Below are positions 31,665 to 40,242 of a stretch of 51,809 nucleotides of DNA, one piece after another. The stretch covers positions 1 to 51,809 of the forward strand of contig JAAYEJ010000075.1 in the NCBI GenBank assembly GCA_012728835.1, read 5' to 3'. This DNA comes from Candidatus Brocadiaceae bacterium. Lineage in GTDB: Bacteria; Planctomycetota; Brocadiia; SM23-32. The number at the start of each line of letters is the position of its first letter. The stretch's first letter is position 1. The position numbers were made by a program, and so were the translations under genes. The notes under the pieces were generated by a model that had not been told where the DNA came from, ran no database searches, and was given only the letters and a program-made list of their open reading frames with translations.

Positions 31665-32975
31665 ATGTTGCTCAGAACGCGCGGCGTCCGCCTGTACGGC
31701 AAGCGGGACCTTCGCCTCGAGGCCTTCGACCTGCCCGAGCCGACCGACGACGAGATACTCGCCCAGGTCGTGACGAACAGCATCTGCATGTCGTCCCACA
31801 AGGCCGCCGAGCAGGGCGCCGATCACAAGCGCGTGCCCGCCGACGTGGCGCAGAACCCGGTCCTGATCGGGCACGAATTCGCCGGGCGGCTGATCAGAGT
31901 CGGCCGGCGATGGGCCGATCGCTTCGAGCCCGGGCAGTTGTTCGCCATCCAGCCGGCCATCAACTACAAGGGCGCGCTCACCGCCCCCGGCTACTCCTAC
32001 CCTCACATCGGCGGAAACGCCACGTTCATCATCATCCCGTCCGAAGTGATGGAGATGGGCTGCCTGCTGCCTTACACCGGTGACGCGTTCTTCAAGGCCT
32101 CCCTGGCCGAGCCGATGTCGTGCATCGTCGGCGCCTTCCGCGCGCAATACCACTGGGAGCCCGGCAGCGCCGAGCGGCACGAGATGGGCATCCGCGAGGG
32201 CGGAGACTGCGCGCTGCTGGCCTCCGCCGGCCCGATGGGCCTCGGCGCCATCGACTTCGCGCTCCACGGTCCGCGCCGGCCCGGGCGCCTGCTGGTTACC
32301 GACATGGATCCCGAACGCCTGGAGCACGCGCGGCGGCTCTTCCCGCCGGATGAGGGCACGCGGCAGGGCGTTGAGCTTGTGTTCCTGAACCCGGCCGACC
32401 TGCCGGGCGGGCCTGGTGAGCTCGCACAGTTCGTGCGCGAGTGGACGGGCGGTGCAATGATGGACGACGTGTTCGTGCTCTTCCCGTCCGAGCGGCTGAT
32501 CGAGCAGGCCGACGCCCTCCTGGGCCGCAACGGCTGCCTGAACTTCTTCGCCGGCCCGCCGCGCACCGACTTCCGGGCCGCGCTGAACTTCTACGACGTG
32601 CATTACGAGGGCCATCACATCGTCGGCACCAGCGGCGGGAATACCGAGGACATGCTGATCTCGCTGGACCTGATGAGTGCCGGCCGCCTGCAGCCCGGCG
32701 GCATGATCACGCACGTCGGCGGCCTCGATGCGGCGGCTCAGACGATCCTGAACCTGCCGCAGATCCACGGCGGCAAGAAGCTCATCTACACGCAGCTCTC
32801 CATGCCGCTGGTCGGGCTCGACGAACTCGGCGCCCGGGCCGAGCAGGCCGCGCCGCCCCTGCGCGACGTGCTGCAGGAACTGGATCGAGTCGTGGCCGAC
32901 GCCGGCGGCGTCTGGTCCGCAGAGGCCGAGCGCGTCCTTCTCGGACGCGAGGAGTTGAGATTCCCCGAGGAATGA
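31665..32975 (+). CDS. Zinc-type medium-chain dehydrogenase, L-sorbose-1-phosphate-reductase-like
   Basis: Encodes 436 aa of the zinc-dependent medium-chain dehydrogenase superfamily. The pattern fits the SorE-type subgroup better than ordinary alcohol dehydrogenases: NSICMSSHKAA (zinc Cys region), GHEFAGRL (catalytic zinc His-Glu), FAIQPAINYKG, PGYSYPHIGGNAT, SLAEPMSC and the nucleotide-binding ASAGPMGLGAIDFA. These enzymes interconvert ketose and alditol phosphates with NAD(P)H. GGGAG lies 6 bp before the ATG. Its stop overlaps the mnmE start (ATGA), so the two are translationally coupled, although no functional link is obvious. Confidence 0.82.
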   Translation: MLLRTRGVRLYGKRDLRLEAFDLPEPTDDEILAQVVTNSICMSSHKAAEQGADHKRVPADVAQNPVLIGHEFAGRLIRVGRRWADRFEPGQLFAIQPAINYKGALTAPGYSYPHIGGNATFIIIPSEVMEMGCLLPYTGDAFFKASLAEPMSCIVGAFRAQYHWEPGSAERHEMGIREGGDCALLASAGPMGLGAIDFALHGPRRPGRLLVTDMDPERLEHARRLFPPDEGTRQGVELVFLNPADLPGGPGELAQFVREWTGGAMMDDVFVLFPSERLIEQADALLGRNGCLNFFAGPPRTDFRAALNFYDVHYEGHHIVGTSGGNTEDMLISLDLMSAGRLQPGGMITHVGGLDAAAQTILNLPQIHGGKKLIYTQLSMPLVGLDELGARAEQAAPPLRDVLQELDRVVADAGGVWSAEAERVLLGREELRFPEE

Positions 32976-34363
32976 GCGCGTCGTCCGACACGATCGTCGC
33001 CGTTTCCACGCCCGCAGGGCACTCCGAGCGCGCCGTCGTCCGCCTGAGCGGGCCGGGGGCGCTGGACTGCGTCGCCGTGCGGTTCTCGGCCGACCGCCCC
33101 GACGCGCAGCCGCTGCGCACCTTCCGCGCCACCGCCGGGCGGCTGCTGCTGACGGGCCACGGCGTGCACTGCCCCGCGCGGCTCTACGTCATGCGCGCGC
33201 CCCACTCCTACACGTGCGAGGACGTGGCCGAACTGCACCTGCCGGGCTCGCCGGCGCTCCTGGACGTCGTGCTGGAGGATCTGCTGGTCCACGGCCCGGG
33301 GGGGCTCCGTCTGGCCGAGCCGGGCGAGTTCACCCGCCGCGCGTTCCTGAACGGCCGCATCGACCTGACGCGCGCCGAGGCGGTGCTGGCCGTCATCCGC
33401 GCCCAGTCGGAGTCCGAACTCCGGGCCGCCGCCGAACGCCTGGCCGGCGGCGTCGCCCGGCAGTGCGCCGCGCTGCAGGAGGCCGTGACGGCCCTGCGCG
33501 TGCAGGCGGAGGCGGATCTGGACTTCGCGCAGCACGGTATCGAAGTGCTTTCCACAGAAGGCTTTGCGGCACGCTGTGCCCGGCTGCGGACCCGGATGGC
33601 CGACGAGGCCGGCAGGGGGCGGGCCGAGGTCGCCAGCGACGGCCGCATCCACGTCGTCGTCTGCGGGGCGCCGAACGTGGGGAAGTCCAGCCTGGTGAAC
33701 CGGCTTGCCGGGTCTGAACATGCACTCGTGCATCCGCGGCCCGGCACCACGCGTGACGCCATCGACGCCGAGATTCGGATCGGCGCCGCCGACTTTCGCT
33801 TGACGGACACCGCCGGCCTGATGGCCGAAGCCCGTGGTCCGGACGCCGTCGCCGTGCGGCGCGCGAGGGAGACCGCGGCGCGCGCCCAGCTGCTGATGCT
33901 CGTGTTCGACGGCACACAGCCTGCGCCGCCGGAGGCGACAGCGCCGGCCCGCCTGCTGCCGCGGGAGCGCGTGCTCTGCGTTGTGAACAAGTGCGACCTG
34001 CCGCTCGTGCTGGATGAGGCCGCGCTCGGCGCAGGGGATTTTGCCTGGCGGACCCTGCACACGTCGGCCCTGACGGGGGAGGGGCTGGCTGCGTTGCGTG
34101 ACGCCCTCTGGCATGCCGTCTCGGAAGGCCGGCTCGACGCGTCCCCGGCCGACTGCCTCTACAACGCGCGGCAACGCGATGCCCTTCGGCGTGCCGAATC
34201 GGAACTGGCACAAGCCCAGGCGGCCGTTGAGGAAGGCCTCGGCTATGAATTCGCCGCCGTGAACCTGCGCGAGGCCGCTGACGCCCTGGGCCGCATCACC
34301 GGCCAGGTGACATCGCAGGACGTCCTGGACGCCATCTTCGGCCAGTTCTGCATCGGCAAGTGA
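32972..34363 (+). CDS. mnmE: tRNA modification GTPase MnmE (TrmE)
   Basis: Encodes 463 aa. MnmE, with MnmG, installs the 5-carboxymethylaminomethyl group at wobble U34 of tRNA. The N-terminal formyl-folate domain starts DTIVAVSTPAGHSERAVVRLSG; the GTPase domain has GAPNVGKSS (232-240), DTAGL and NKCD; the protein ends with the invariant FCIGK (459-463). The start overlaps the upstream stop by 4 bp. The last 86 bp are a 94% copy of sequence 1.65 kb downstream, so the present C-terminus (ALGRITGQV...DVLDAIF) may have been supplied by an inserted element; it remains functional-looking. Confidence 0.93.
   Translation: MSASSDTIVAVSTPAGHSERAVVRLSGPGALDCVAVRFSADRPDAQPLRTFRATAGRLLLTGHGVHCPARLYVMRAPHSYTCEDVAELHLPGSPALLDVVLEDLLVHGPGGLRLAEPGEFTRRAFLNGRIDLTRAEAVLAVIRAQSESELRAAAERLAGGVARQCAALQEAVTALRVQAEADLDFAQHGIEVLSTEGFAARCARLRTRMADEAGRGRAEVASDGRIHVVVCGAPNVGKSSLVNRLAGSEHALVHPRPGTTRDAIDAEIRIGAADFRLTDTAGLMAEARGPDAVAVRRARETAARAQLLMLVFDGTQPAPPEATAPARLLPRERVLCVVNKCDLPLVLDEAALGAGDFAWRTLHTSALTGEGLAALRDALWHAVSEGRLDASPADCLYNARQRDALRRAESELAQAQAAVEEGLGYEFAAVNLREAADALGRITGQVTSQDVLDAIFGQFCIGK
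34278..34363 (+). repeat. mnmE 3'-end direct repeat, copy 1 (att-like)
   Basis: 86-bp sequence from CTGACGCC to the TGA stop, including TTCTGCATCGGCAAGTGA, which corresponds to the 3' end of trmE used as attachment site by SGI1-type islands. It matches 35925-36010 at 81 of 86 positions and abuts the hairpin-repeat array. Confidence 0.75.
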
Positions 34364-35924
34364 GGGGGGGCGGCCGCGCTGCCGGTGATTCTCACCGGGT
34401 AGCGCCGGCGTCTCGCCGGCAGTGGCGCGGGCATCCTGCCTGCGCGACGGCATGGTCTGCGCTCGCCAAGAGGTGGTCCGCCGCTGAGGTCCCGGAGGCA
34501 GGATGCCTCCGGCACAGCCGGCCAGAGGCCGGCGCTACATCCTGGACGGTCCGACTGCGCTTGAGCTGGGGCCGGCGCTACATCTTGCGGGGGGCACGGC
34601 TGCCGGTGATTCCCACCGGGTAGCGCCGGCGTCTCGCCGGCAGTGGCGCGGGCATCCTGCCCGCGCGACGGCATGGTCTGCGCTCGCCAAGAGGTGGCCC
34701 GCCGTTGAGGTCCCGGAGGCAAGATGCCTCCGGCATAGCCGGCCAGAGGCCGGCGCTACATCTTGGACGGTCCGACTGCCCTTGAACTGAGGCCGGCGCT
34801 ACATCTTGCGGGCGGCCGCGCTGCCGGTGGTTCCCACCGGGTAGCGCCGGCGTCTCGCCGGCAGTGGCGCGGGCATCCTGCCCGCGCGAGGGCATGGTCT
34901 GCGCTCGCCAGGAGGTGGTCCGCCGCTGACGTCCCGGAGGCAGGATGCCTCCGGCATAGCCGGCCAGAGGCCGGCGCTACATCTTGCGGCGGCACGGCTG
35001 GCAGTGATTCTCACCGGGTAGCGCCGGCGTCTCGCCGGCAGTGGCGCGGGCATCCTGCCCGCGCGACGGTATGGTCTGCGCTCGCCAAGAGGTGGCCCGC
35101 TGCTGACGTCCCGGAGGCAAGATGCCTCCGGCACAGCCGGCCAGAGGCCGGCGCTACATCTTGGACGGTCCGACTGCGCTTGAACTGAGGCCGGCGCTAC
35201 ATCTTGGACGGTCCGACTGCCCTTGAGCTGGGGCCGGCGCTACATCCTGCGGGCGGCACGGCTGCCGGTGATTCTCACCGGGTAGCGCCGGCGTCTCGCC
35301 GGCAGTGGCGCGGGCATCCTGCCCGCGCGAGGGCATGGTCTGCGCTCGCCAAGAGGTGGCCCGCCGCTGAGGTCCCGGAGGCAAGATGCCTCCGGCATAG
35401 CCGGCCAGAGGCCGGCGCTACATCCTGCGGGCGGCACGGCTGCGCTTGAACTGAGGCCGGCGCTACATCTTGCGGGCGGCCCCGCTGCCGGTGATTCTCA
35501 CCGGGTAGCGCCGGCGTCTCGCCGGCAGTGGCGCGGGCATCCTGCCCGCTCGACGGCATGGTCTGCGCTCGCCAGAGGTGGTCCGCCGCTGAGGTCCCGG
35601 AGGCAAGATGCCTCCGGCATAGCCGGCCAGAGGCCGGCGCTACATCCTGGACGGTCCGACTGCGCTTGAACTGGGGCCGGCGCTACATCTTGCGGCGGCA
35701 CGGCTGCCGGTGATTGTCACCGGGTAGCGCCGGCGTCTCGCCGGCAGTGGCGCGGGCATCCTGCCCGCGCGACGGCATGATCTGCGCTCGCCAAGAGGTG
35801 GCCCCCGCTGACGTCCCGGAGGCAAGATGCCTCCGGCACAGCCGGCCAGAGGCCGGCGCTACATCCTGGACGGTCCGACTGCGCTTGAACTGGGGCCGGC
35901 GCTACATCTTGCGGGCGGCACGGC
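34364..35924. repeat. Seven-unit tandem array of hairpin-rich repeats
   Basis: Units starting TAGCGCCGGCGTCTCGCCGG occur at 34400, 34621, 34842, 35019, 35283, 35506 and 35725 (spacing 221, 221, 177, 264, 223, 219). Each has a core of about 145 bp bounded by TAGCGCCGGC and its complement GCCGGCGCTA, and a 43-44-bp block (GGACGGTCCGACTGC...) present 0, 1 or 2 times, which explains the spacing. Each unit holds five hairpins with 3-nt loops: CCGGTGA-TTC-TCACCGG, GCCGGCG-TCT-CGCCGGC, CGCGGGCA-TCC-TGCCCGCG, CCGGAGGCA-RGA-TGCCTCCGG and GCCGGCC-AGA-GGCCGGC. No credible gene lies within; open frames are repeat translations. Confidence 0.92.
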
Positions 35925-36010
35925 CTGACGCCTTGGGCGAGATCACCGGCCAGGTGACATCGCAGGACATCCTGGACGCCATCTTCGGCCAGTTCTGCAT
36001 CGGCAAGTGA
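35925..36010 (+). repeat. mnmE 3'-end direct repeat, copy 2 (displaced gene end)
   Basis: In-frame copy of the MnmE C-terminus (DALGEITGQV...DILDAIFGQFCIGK and stop) without a gene body. Five base differences from copy 1 change Arg to Glu and Val to Ile; the E and I version looks closer to typical MnmE ends, so this may be the original chromosomal end. Confidence 0.8.
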
Positions 36011-36029
36011 GCCACACTCGCCGGCCACC

Positions 36030-37064
36030 TCAGAGCGTCTTTCGGTCTGCCGGCCCGTCGGCGGGCGGATCGGCGAGTCCTCCGATGGCGTCGGCCATGC
36101 GGGCGATGAGGGGCTCCAGGCCGACGGCCGCGAGGGCGGAGATGGGCAGAACGTCCACCGACAGGGCGTCCTCGAGACGGCGCACGTTCTCGTCAGCGCC
36201 CGGCCGGTCGGTCTTGTTGGCGGCGACGACCTCCGGTTTCGCGGCGAGTCCGGCGCCGTGGCTGACCAGCTCCTGGCGGATCGCGCGGTAGTTTTCCAGC
36301 GGGTCGGTGCCGTCCGCGGGGGCGGCATCGACGACGTGGACGAGCACGCGCGTGCGCTCGACGTGGCGAAGGAACTCGTCGCCGAGCCCCTTGCCTTCGT
36401 GGGCGCCCCGGATGAGCCCCGGGAGGTCGGCGACGACGAAGCGGCGGTAGGCGCCGGCCTCGACAATGCCGACGACCGGTTCCAGAGTCGTGAACGGATA
36501 GGCGGCGATCTTCGGGTGCGCGGCGCTGATGCGGGTCAGCAGCGTGGATTTGCCGGCGTTCGGCAGCCCGACCAGGCCGACGTCGGCCATGAGCTTCAGT
36601 TCCAGGCGCAGGCGGCGTTCGCGGCCCGGGCGTCCCGGCTCGAACTTGCGCGGGGCCTGGTTGACGGACGACTTGAAGCGCGCGTTGCCGCGGCCGCCGC
36701 GGCCGCCGCGCGCGACCGCGACGGTGCGCCCGGGCTCGGTCAGGTCGGCCAGCATGATGCCGGTGCCCTCGTCGAAGACCTGTGTCCCGACGGGCACGCG
36801 GATGAGCAGGTCCTCGCCGTTGGCCCCGTGGCGGTTGCGTCCGGCGCCGGCGCCGCCATCGGCGGCGCGGAACTCGGCCCGCGAGACCAGGTCCATGAGG
36901 GTGGTGAGCTGGGGTTCGGTCCGGAAGATGACGCTGCCGCCGCGGCCGCCGTCTCCGCCGTCGGGGCCGCCGCGCGGCACGTACTTCTCGCGGCGGAAGC
37001 TGACGGCGCCGTCGCCGCCGTCGCCGCCCTTCACGTAGATGGTCGTCTGATCGACGAAGCGCAT
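36030..37064 (-). CDS. obg: Obg-family GTPase (ObgE/CgtA)
   Basis: Encodes 344 aa. Obg GTPases bind the 50S subunit and link ribosome assembly to stress and growth state. The glycine-rich Obg fold ([32 protein letters not shown], read here as adjoining blocks at 13-45) precedes the GTPase domain with [14 protein letters not shown] and NKTD. The usual C-terminal extension is nearly absent; the protein ends soon after the G5 region. Downstream of rplU and rpmA on the same strand, in the conserved order, and convergent with the mnmE repeat region. Confidence 0.95.
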   Translation of the reverse strand: MRFVDQTTIYVKGGDGGDGAVSFRREKYVPRGGPDGGDGGRGGSVIFRTEPQLTTLMDLVSRAEFRAADGGAGAGRNRHGANGEDLLIRVPVGTQVFDEGTGIMLADLTEPGRTVAVARGGRGGRGNARFKSSVNQAPRKFEPGRPGRERRLRLELKLMADVGLVGLPNAGKSTLLTRISAAHPKIAAYPFTTLEPVVGIVEAGAYRRFVVADLPGLIRGAHEGKGLGDEFLRHVERTRVLVHVVDAAPADGTDPLENYRAIRQELVSHGAGLAAKPEVVAANKTDRPGADENVRRLEDALSVDVLPISALAAVGLEPLIARMADAIGGLADPPADGPADRKTL

Positions 37065-37080
37065 GGCGCTCCCCGGGGCC

Positions 37081-37130
37081 CCAAAGCAAAGCCAGCGCCC
37101 GCCGCGGCACGAGGCCGGTCAGGCGCTGGC
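37081..37130 (-). terminator. Hairpin with T-rich tail between rpmA and obg
   Basis: In the minus direction GCCAGCGCC (37130-37122) pairs with GGCGCTGGC (37099-37091), a 9-bp stem, and is followed by TTTGCTTTGG. This could be a partial terminator or attenuator lowering obg transcription relative to the ribosomal proteins. Confidence 0.45.
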
Positions 37131-37155
37131 GTCATGGTCGTCCGCACGCGCAGTG

Positions 37156-37398
37156 TCAGTCGGGCAGGATGCTCACGGTGCGATTGGACGCGAACTCCAC
37201 CACGCCGTCCGCCTTGGCGAACAGCGTGTAGTCCCGCCCGACGCCGACGTTGCGTCCGGGGTGGAACTTCGTGCCCCGCTGCCGCACCAGGATGGTGCCG
37301 GCGCGGACGCGCTGGCCGCCGTACCGCTTCACGCCGAGGGAGCTGGCGTTGCTCTCGCGCCCATTGCGTGAGGAGCCCTGTCCCTTCTTATGTGCCAT
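37156..37398 (-). CDS. rpmA: 50S ribosomal protein L27
   Basis: Encodes 80 aa. L27 sits near the peptidyl-transferase centre, its N-terminus reaching the P-site. The start [22 protein letters not shown] and [20 protein letters not shown] block are diagnostic. It lacks the cleavable N-terminal extension known from Firmicutes. 41 bp after rplU. Confidence 0.97.
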   Translation of the reverse strand: MAHKKGQGSSRNGRESNASSLGVKRYGGQRVRAGTILVRQRGTKFHPGRNVGVGRDYTLFAKADGVVEFASNRTVSILPD

Positions 37399-37439
37399 GA
37401 TGTTACCTCATCTGTGCGACCCGATCGGCCCGCCGAGGG

Positions 37440-37754
37440 TTATTCGGGATGTATCTCGCGGATCAGCACGCGCGTGTACTGCTGCCGGTGCCCCATCTTC
37501 GCCTGCCGGTTCTTGGTGGCCTGGTGGCGCATCATGGTGAGCTTGGGGCCCTTTTCGTGGCGGACGACCTCCGCCAGGACCCGCGCGCCGGGCACCTGCG
37601 GGGTGCCGATGCACGGCTCGCCGTCGCCGCCGACGGCCAGAACGCGGTCGAACTGCACCAGCTCGCCTTCCTCGGCGCGCATCAGGTCGACCAGGACCTC
37701 GTCACCGGTCTGCACCTTGAACTGCTTGCCCTTGTGGTCTATGACTGCGTACAT
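37440..37754 (-). CDS. rplU: 50S ribosomal protein L21
   Basis: Encodes 104 aa, binding 23S rRNA in the large subunit. Begins [20 protein letters not shown] and ends with the RRNQxKxGHRQxYT-type block ([17 protein letters not shown]). The ATG at 37754 matches the universal L21 start. First gene of the rplU-rpmA-obg unit, behind a near-consensus promoter at 37798-37826. Confidence 0.97.
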   Translation of the reverse strand: MYAVIDHKGKQFKVQTGDEVLVDLMRAEEGELVQFDRVLAVGGDGEPCIGTPQVPGARVLAEVVRHEKGPKLTMMRHQATKNRQAKMGHRQQYTRVLIREIHPE

Positions 37755-37797
37755 GCGTATGGTCTCGGACGGAGGATGCTTGAAACGCCAGCCACGT

Positions 37798-37826
37798 ATT
37801 CTACCGCGCGACGGCCGGCCTTTCAA
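37798..37826 (-). promoter_or_regulatory. sigma70 promoter of rplU-rpmA-obg
   Basis: Minus-strand TTGAAA (37826-37821), 17 bp, TAGAAT (37803-37798). Start near 37791, leader about 37 nt. Confidence 0.75.
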
Positions 37827-37867
37827 CTGCAGCGGGGCGTTGCGCACGGACGTTCATCCGGCCGGGG

Positions 37868-39361
37868 TCAGTTCTTCGCGGGCCTGACTTCGCGCCCGTT
37901 GGCCGCAACCAGGCGCAGCGAGTGGGTTCCGGGGGGCAGGGCGGAGTCGACCAGGACCTGAATCGGCCTCCCGTAGTGCTCTTCCAGCTCGCTCAGGCGG
38001 GTGCGCATCTCGTTGCTCAGGTAGTTGGCCACCTGGGGGCCGACGCGCACCTCGACCCGCTCCAGGCCGTTCGCTTCGGCGCCGGCCTTGATCTCGCGGA
38101 GTATCTGGAGGGCGAGGGTTTCGTTGCTCTTGACCTGGCCGCTGCCGCGGCAGCTCGGGCATTCGACGTAGGTGGACTGGCGCAGGCTCTGGCGCTGGCG
38201 CTGCCGGGTCATCTCCACGATGCAGAACGGGGACATCTTGAGCATGCGCAGGCGGGAGCGGTCGGGCTTGAGGGCCTCCCAGAGGGCCTTCTCGACGTCG
38301 CGTCGATGCTCGGGCTCCTCCATGTCGATGAAGTCGATGATGACGACGCCGCCGAGGTCGCGCAGGCGGATCTGCCGGGCGATCTCCGGGGCGGCCTGCA
38401 GGTTGATGCGGTGGGCCGTCTGCTCGGCGTCGCCGCGGCCGCGGTAGGTGCCGCTGTTGACGTCGATGGCGACGAGCGCCTCGGTCTGCTCCAGGATGAT
38501 GCTGCCGCCGCTGGGCAGTTTCACGGTGCGGCCGTGCATCTTCTCGATCTCCTGCTCCACGCCGTAGTGGTGGAACAGGGGGTCGGAGTGCTCGTGGAGC
38601 TTGACCTTGCGGATGTGGTGCGGCATGACGGAGCGGAGGAACTCCCGGACCTTCTCGTAGACCTCCGGGCTGTCCACGACGACCTTGCGGATGTCCTCGG
38701 TGAAGTAGTCGCGGATGACGCGGGTGACCGGGTCGCTCTCCTGGTAGACCATGGCGGGGGCGCTGGCGCGTTCGGCCCGTTCGCTGATGGTCTGCCAGAG
38801 CCTCTGGAGGTACTCGACGTCGCGTCGGATGTCCGCGTCGCTGCGGCCGGCGCCGGCGGTGCGGGCGATGATGCCCATGTTCTTGGGGATGTCGAGCGTC
38901 TTGAGGACGGCGCGCAGGCGGTCGCGTTCGGCGTCTTCGGTGATGCGGCGCGAGACGCCCCGGCGGGAGAGGCCGGGCATGAGCACCAGGTAGCGGCCCG
39001 GCAGGCTCAGGTAGGTGGTGAGGCTGGGGCCCTTGTCTCCGATGCCTTCCTTGGTGACCTGGACGAGGATCTCCTTGCCCTCGCGCACGAGCTTGCGGAT
39101 GTCGCCGTTGCGGTCGCCCTGGCCCACGGCCGAGGGGAGGATGTCCGAGACGTGCAGGAAGCCGTGCTTCTTGTAGCCGAACTCGACGAACGCGGCTTCT
39201 ATGTTCGGCACGATGTGGACGACGACGCCCTTGTGGATGTTGCCGACGATGTGCTCGCGCCCGGTGCGTTCCAGGTAGAGTTCCTGGAGCTTGCCGTCCA
39301 TGAGGACGGCGATGCGCACCTCTTCCTCCTCCACGACGTTGACCAGCATGACATTTTCCAT
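37868..39361 (-). CDS. rng: Ribonuclease E/G family endoribonuclease
   Basis: Encodes 497 aa, the size of RNase G rather than full RNase E. It cuts single-stranded A/U-rich RNA in rRNA maturation and mRNA decay. An S1 domain occupies about 38-120 (GNIHKGVVVHIVPNIEAAFVEFG); the DNase I-like catalytic domain has magnesium ligands D300 (VAIDVNSG) and D343 (IIDFIDM), equal to D303 and D346 of E. coli RNase E; CPSC (401-404) is the zinc-link for dimers. No long disordered scaffold tail. 22 bp after the DUF2344 gene, in the common order DUF2344-rng-rplU-rpmA-obg. Confidence 0.95.
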   Translation of the reverse strand: MENVMLVNVVEEEEVRIAVLMDGKLQELYLERTGREHIVGNIHKGVVVHIVPNIEAAFVEFGYKKHGFLHVSDILPSAVGQGDRNGDIRKLVREGKEILVQVTKEGIGDKGPSLTTYLSLPGRYLVLMPGLSRRGVSRRITEDAERDRLRAVLKTLDIPKNMGIIARTAGAGRSDADIRRDVEYLQRLWQTISERAERASAPAMVYQESDPVTRVIRDYFTEDIRKVVVDSPEVYEKVREFLRSVMPHHIRKVKLHEHSDPLFHHYGVEQEIEKMHGRTVKLPSGGSIILEQTEALVAIDVNSGTYRGRGDAEQTAHRINLQAAPEIARQIRLRDLGGVVIIDFIDMEEPEHRRDVEKALWEALKPDRSRLRMLKMSPFCIVEMTRQRQRQSLRQSTYVECPSCRGSGQVKSNETLALQILREIKAGAEANGLERVEVRVGPQVANYLSNEMRTRLSELEEHYGRPIQVLVDSALPPGTHSLRLVAANGREVRPAKN

Positions 39362-39383
39362 CGGTGCGGTCTCCGCAGTTCGT

Positions 39384-40028
39384 TCAGCGCAGGGGAGGCA
39401 GGCTCACGTTCGTGCGTTCGATGGCGCTCTTCCTGTAGTCGACGTCGGGCCGGCATCCGAGCAGCTCGAGGACTTCCTCCGGCCTGGCGGTGCCTTCCGG
39501 CGTGTAGCGGATGAGCATCTCCAGCGAGTCGCCGCCGAGCCGGAGGGCCTTGATGAACTGCCGGACTTCCACCTCGCGCACGCTCCGCTCGCGCACCCGG
39601 CGGACCACCGCCCGGTCGCTGTCCAGAAGGGCCTGCACCCCCGCCTCGGTCACGGTGTGCGTGGGAAGGAGCGGCACGCGATAGGCCAGCTCCCTCGGTT
39701 CGCGGTTCGCATTGACCGGCGCGGCCTGGGCCGAGAGGATCCCGATCCCCTCCGGCAGCTCCGCCTGGAGCCGTTCCTTCACCTCGTCCGGCCGCGTCCA
39801 TTCCCGCAGGCCGACGTCGAGCACCTCGTTGCGGCCCGTGTGGCCCACGCTCAGAGCCATGGGGAAGCTGAGGCGGGGGCGAGGGTTGTGCCCCTCGCTG
39901 GTCGCAAAGGGAAGCCGGGTGCGTCTGAGCGCCCGTTCGAACACCCGCATCAGGTCATGATGCGAGATGAACCTGACCTCGCCCTGCTTGCAGAACCTGA
40001 TCCTGACATTCTGCCTGACCTGTGACAA
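39384..40028 (-). CDS. DUF2344 (TIGR03936) protein, usual partner of a radical SAM protein
   Basis: Encodes 214 aa from the TTG at 40028, chosen because GGAG lies 7 bp upstream and the product then begins QVRQNVRIRFCKQGEVRFISHHDLMR, matching family starts. SEGHNPRPRLSFPMALSVG is the family hallmark. Members are commonly encoded beside or fused to a radical SAM protein (TIGR03960) just before rng; that partner is absent here, the upstream gene being a kinase. Function unknown, likely RNA or translation related from its constant neighbours. The 214-bp gap upstream shows no clear promoter. Confidence 0.85.
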   Translation of the reverse strand: MSQVRQNVRIRFCKQGEVRFISHHDLMRVFERALRRTRLPFATSEGHNPRPRLSFPMALSVGHTGRNEVLDVGLREWTRPDEVKERLQAELPEGIGILSAQAAPVNANREPRELAYRVPLLPTHTVTEAGVQALLDSDRAVVRRVRERSVREVEVRQFIKALRLGGDSLEMLIRYTPEGTARPEEVLELLGCRPDVDYRKSAIERTNVSLPPLR

Positions 40029-40242
40029 CCATCGACTCCGTTGTGCCCACTGCAAGGCGTTGCGCGGGGCCGCGCGGTCAGGCTCGGGTCCGTCGCACGC
40101 TCGGCCTGCAGGGCAGCAGCCAATATCTATACGGATCAACACGGGGGCCCGGAGAGCGGCGGCGGGAACGGACCATCGGGAGCGGGTCGACACCGGGCGC
40201 TCGGTTCAGTCCCCCGAGGATATCTTGCACTCCTCGTATATT

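Noticed and set aside
34360-35920. CRISPR array
   Set aside because: Units are about 177-264 bp with internal hairpins and no constant-length unique spacers; no cas genes.
35714-36010. 98-codon frame ending in the MnmE C-terminus
   Set aside because: Upstream part is translated hairpin repeat; only the last 28 codons resemble MnmE, so it is a duplicated gene end, not a gene.
40029-40242. N-terminal extension of the DUF2344 protein to 40193
   Set aside because: The added residues have no family similarity, whereas the TTG at 40028 has a Shine-Dalgarno and starts at the domain edge.
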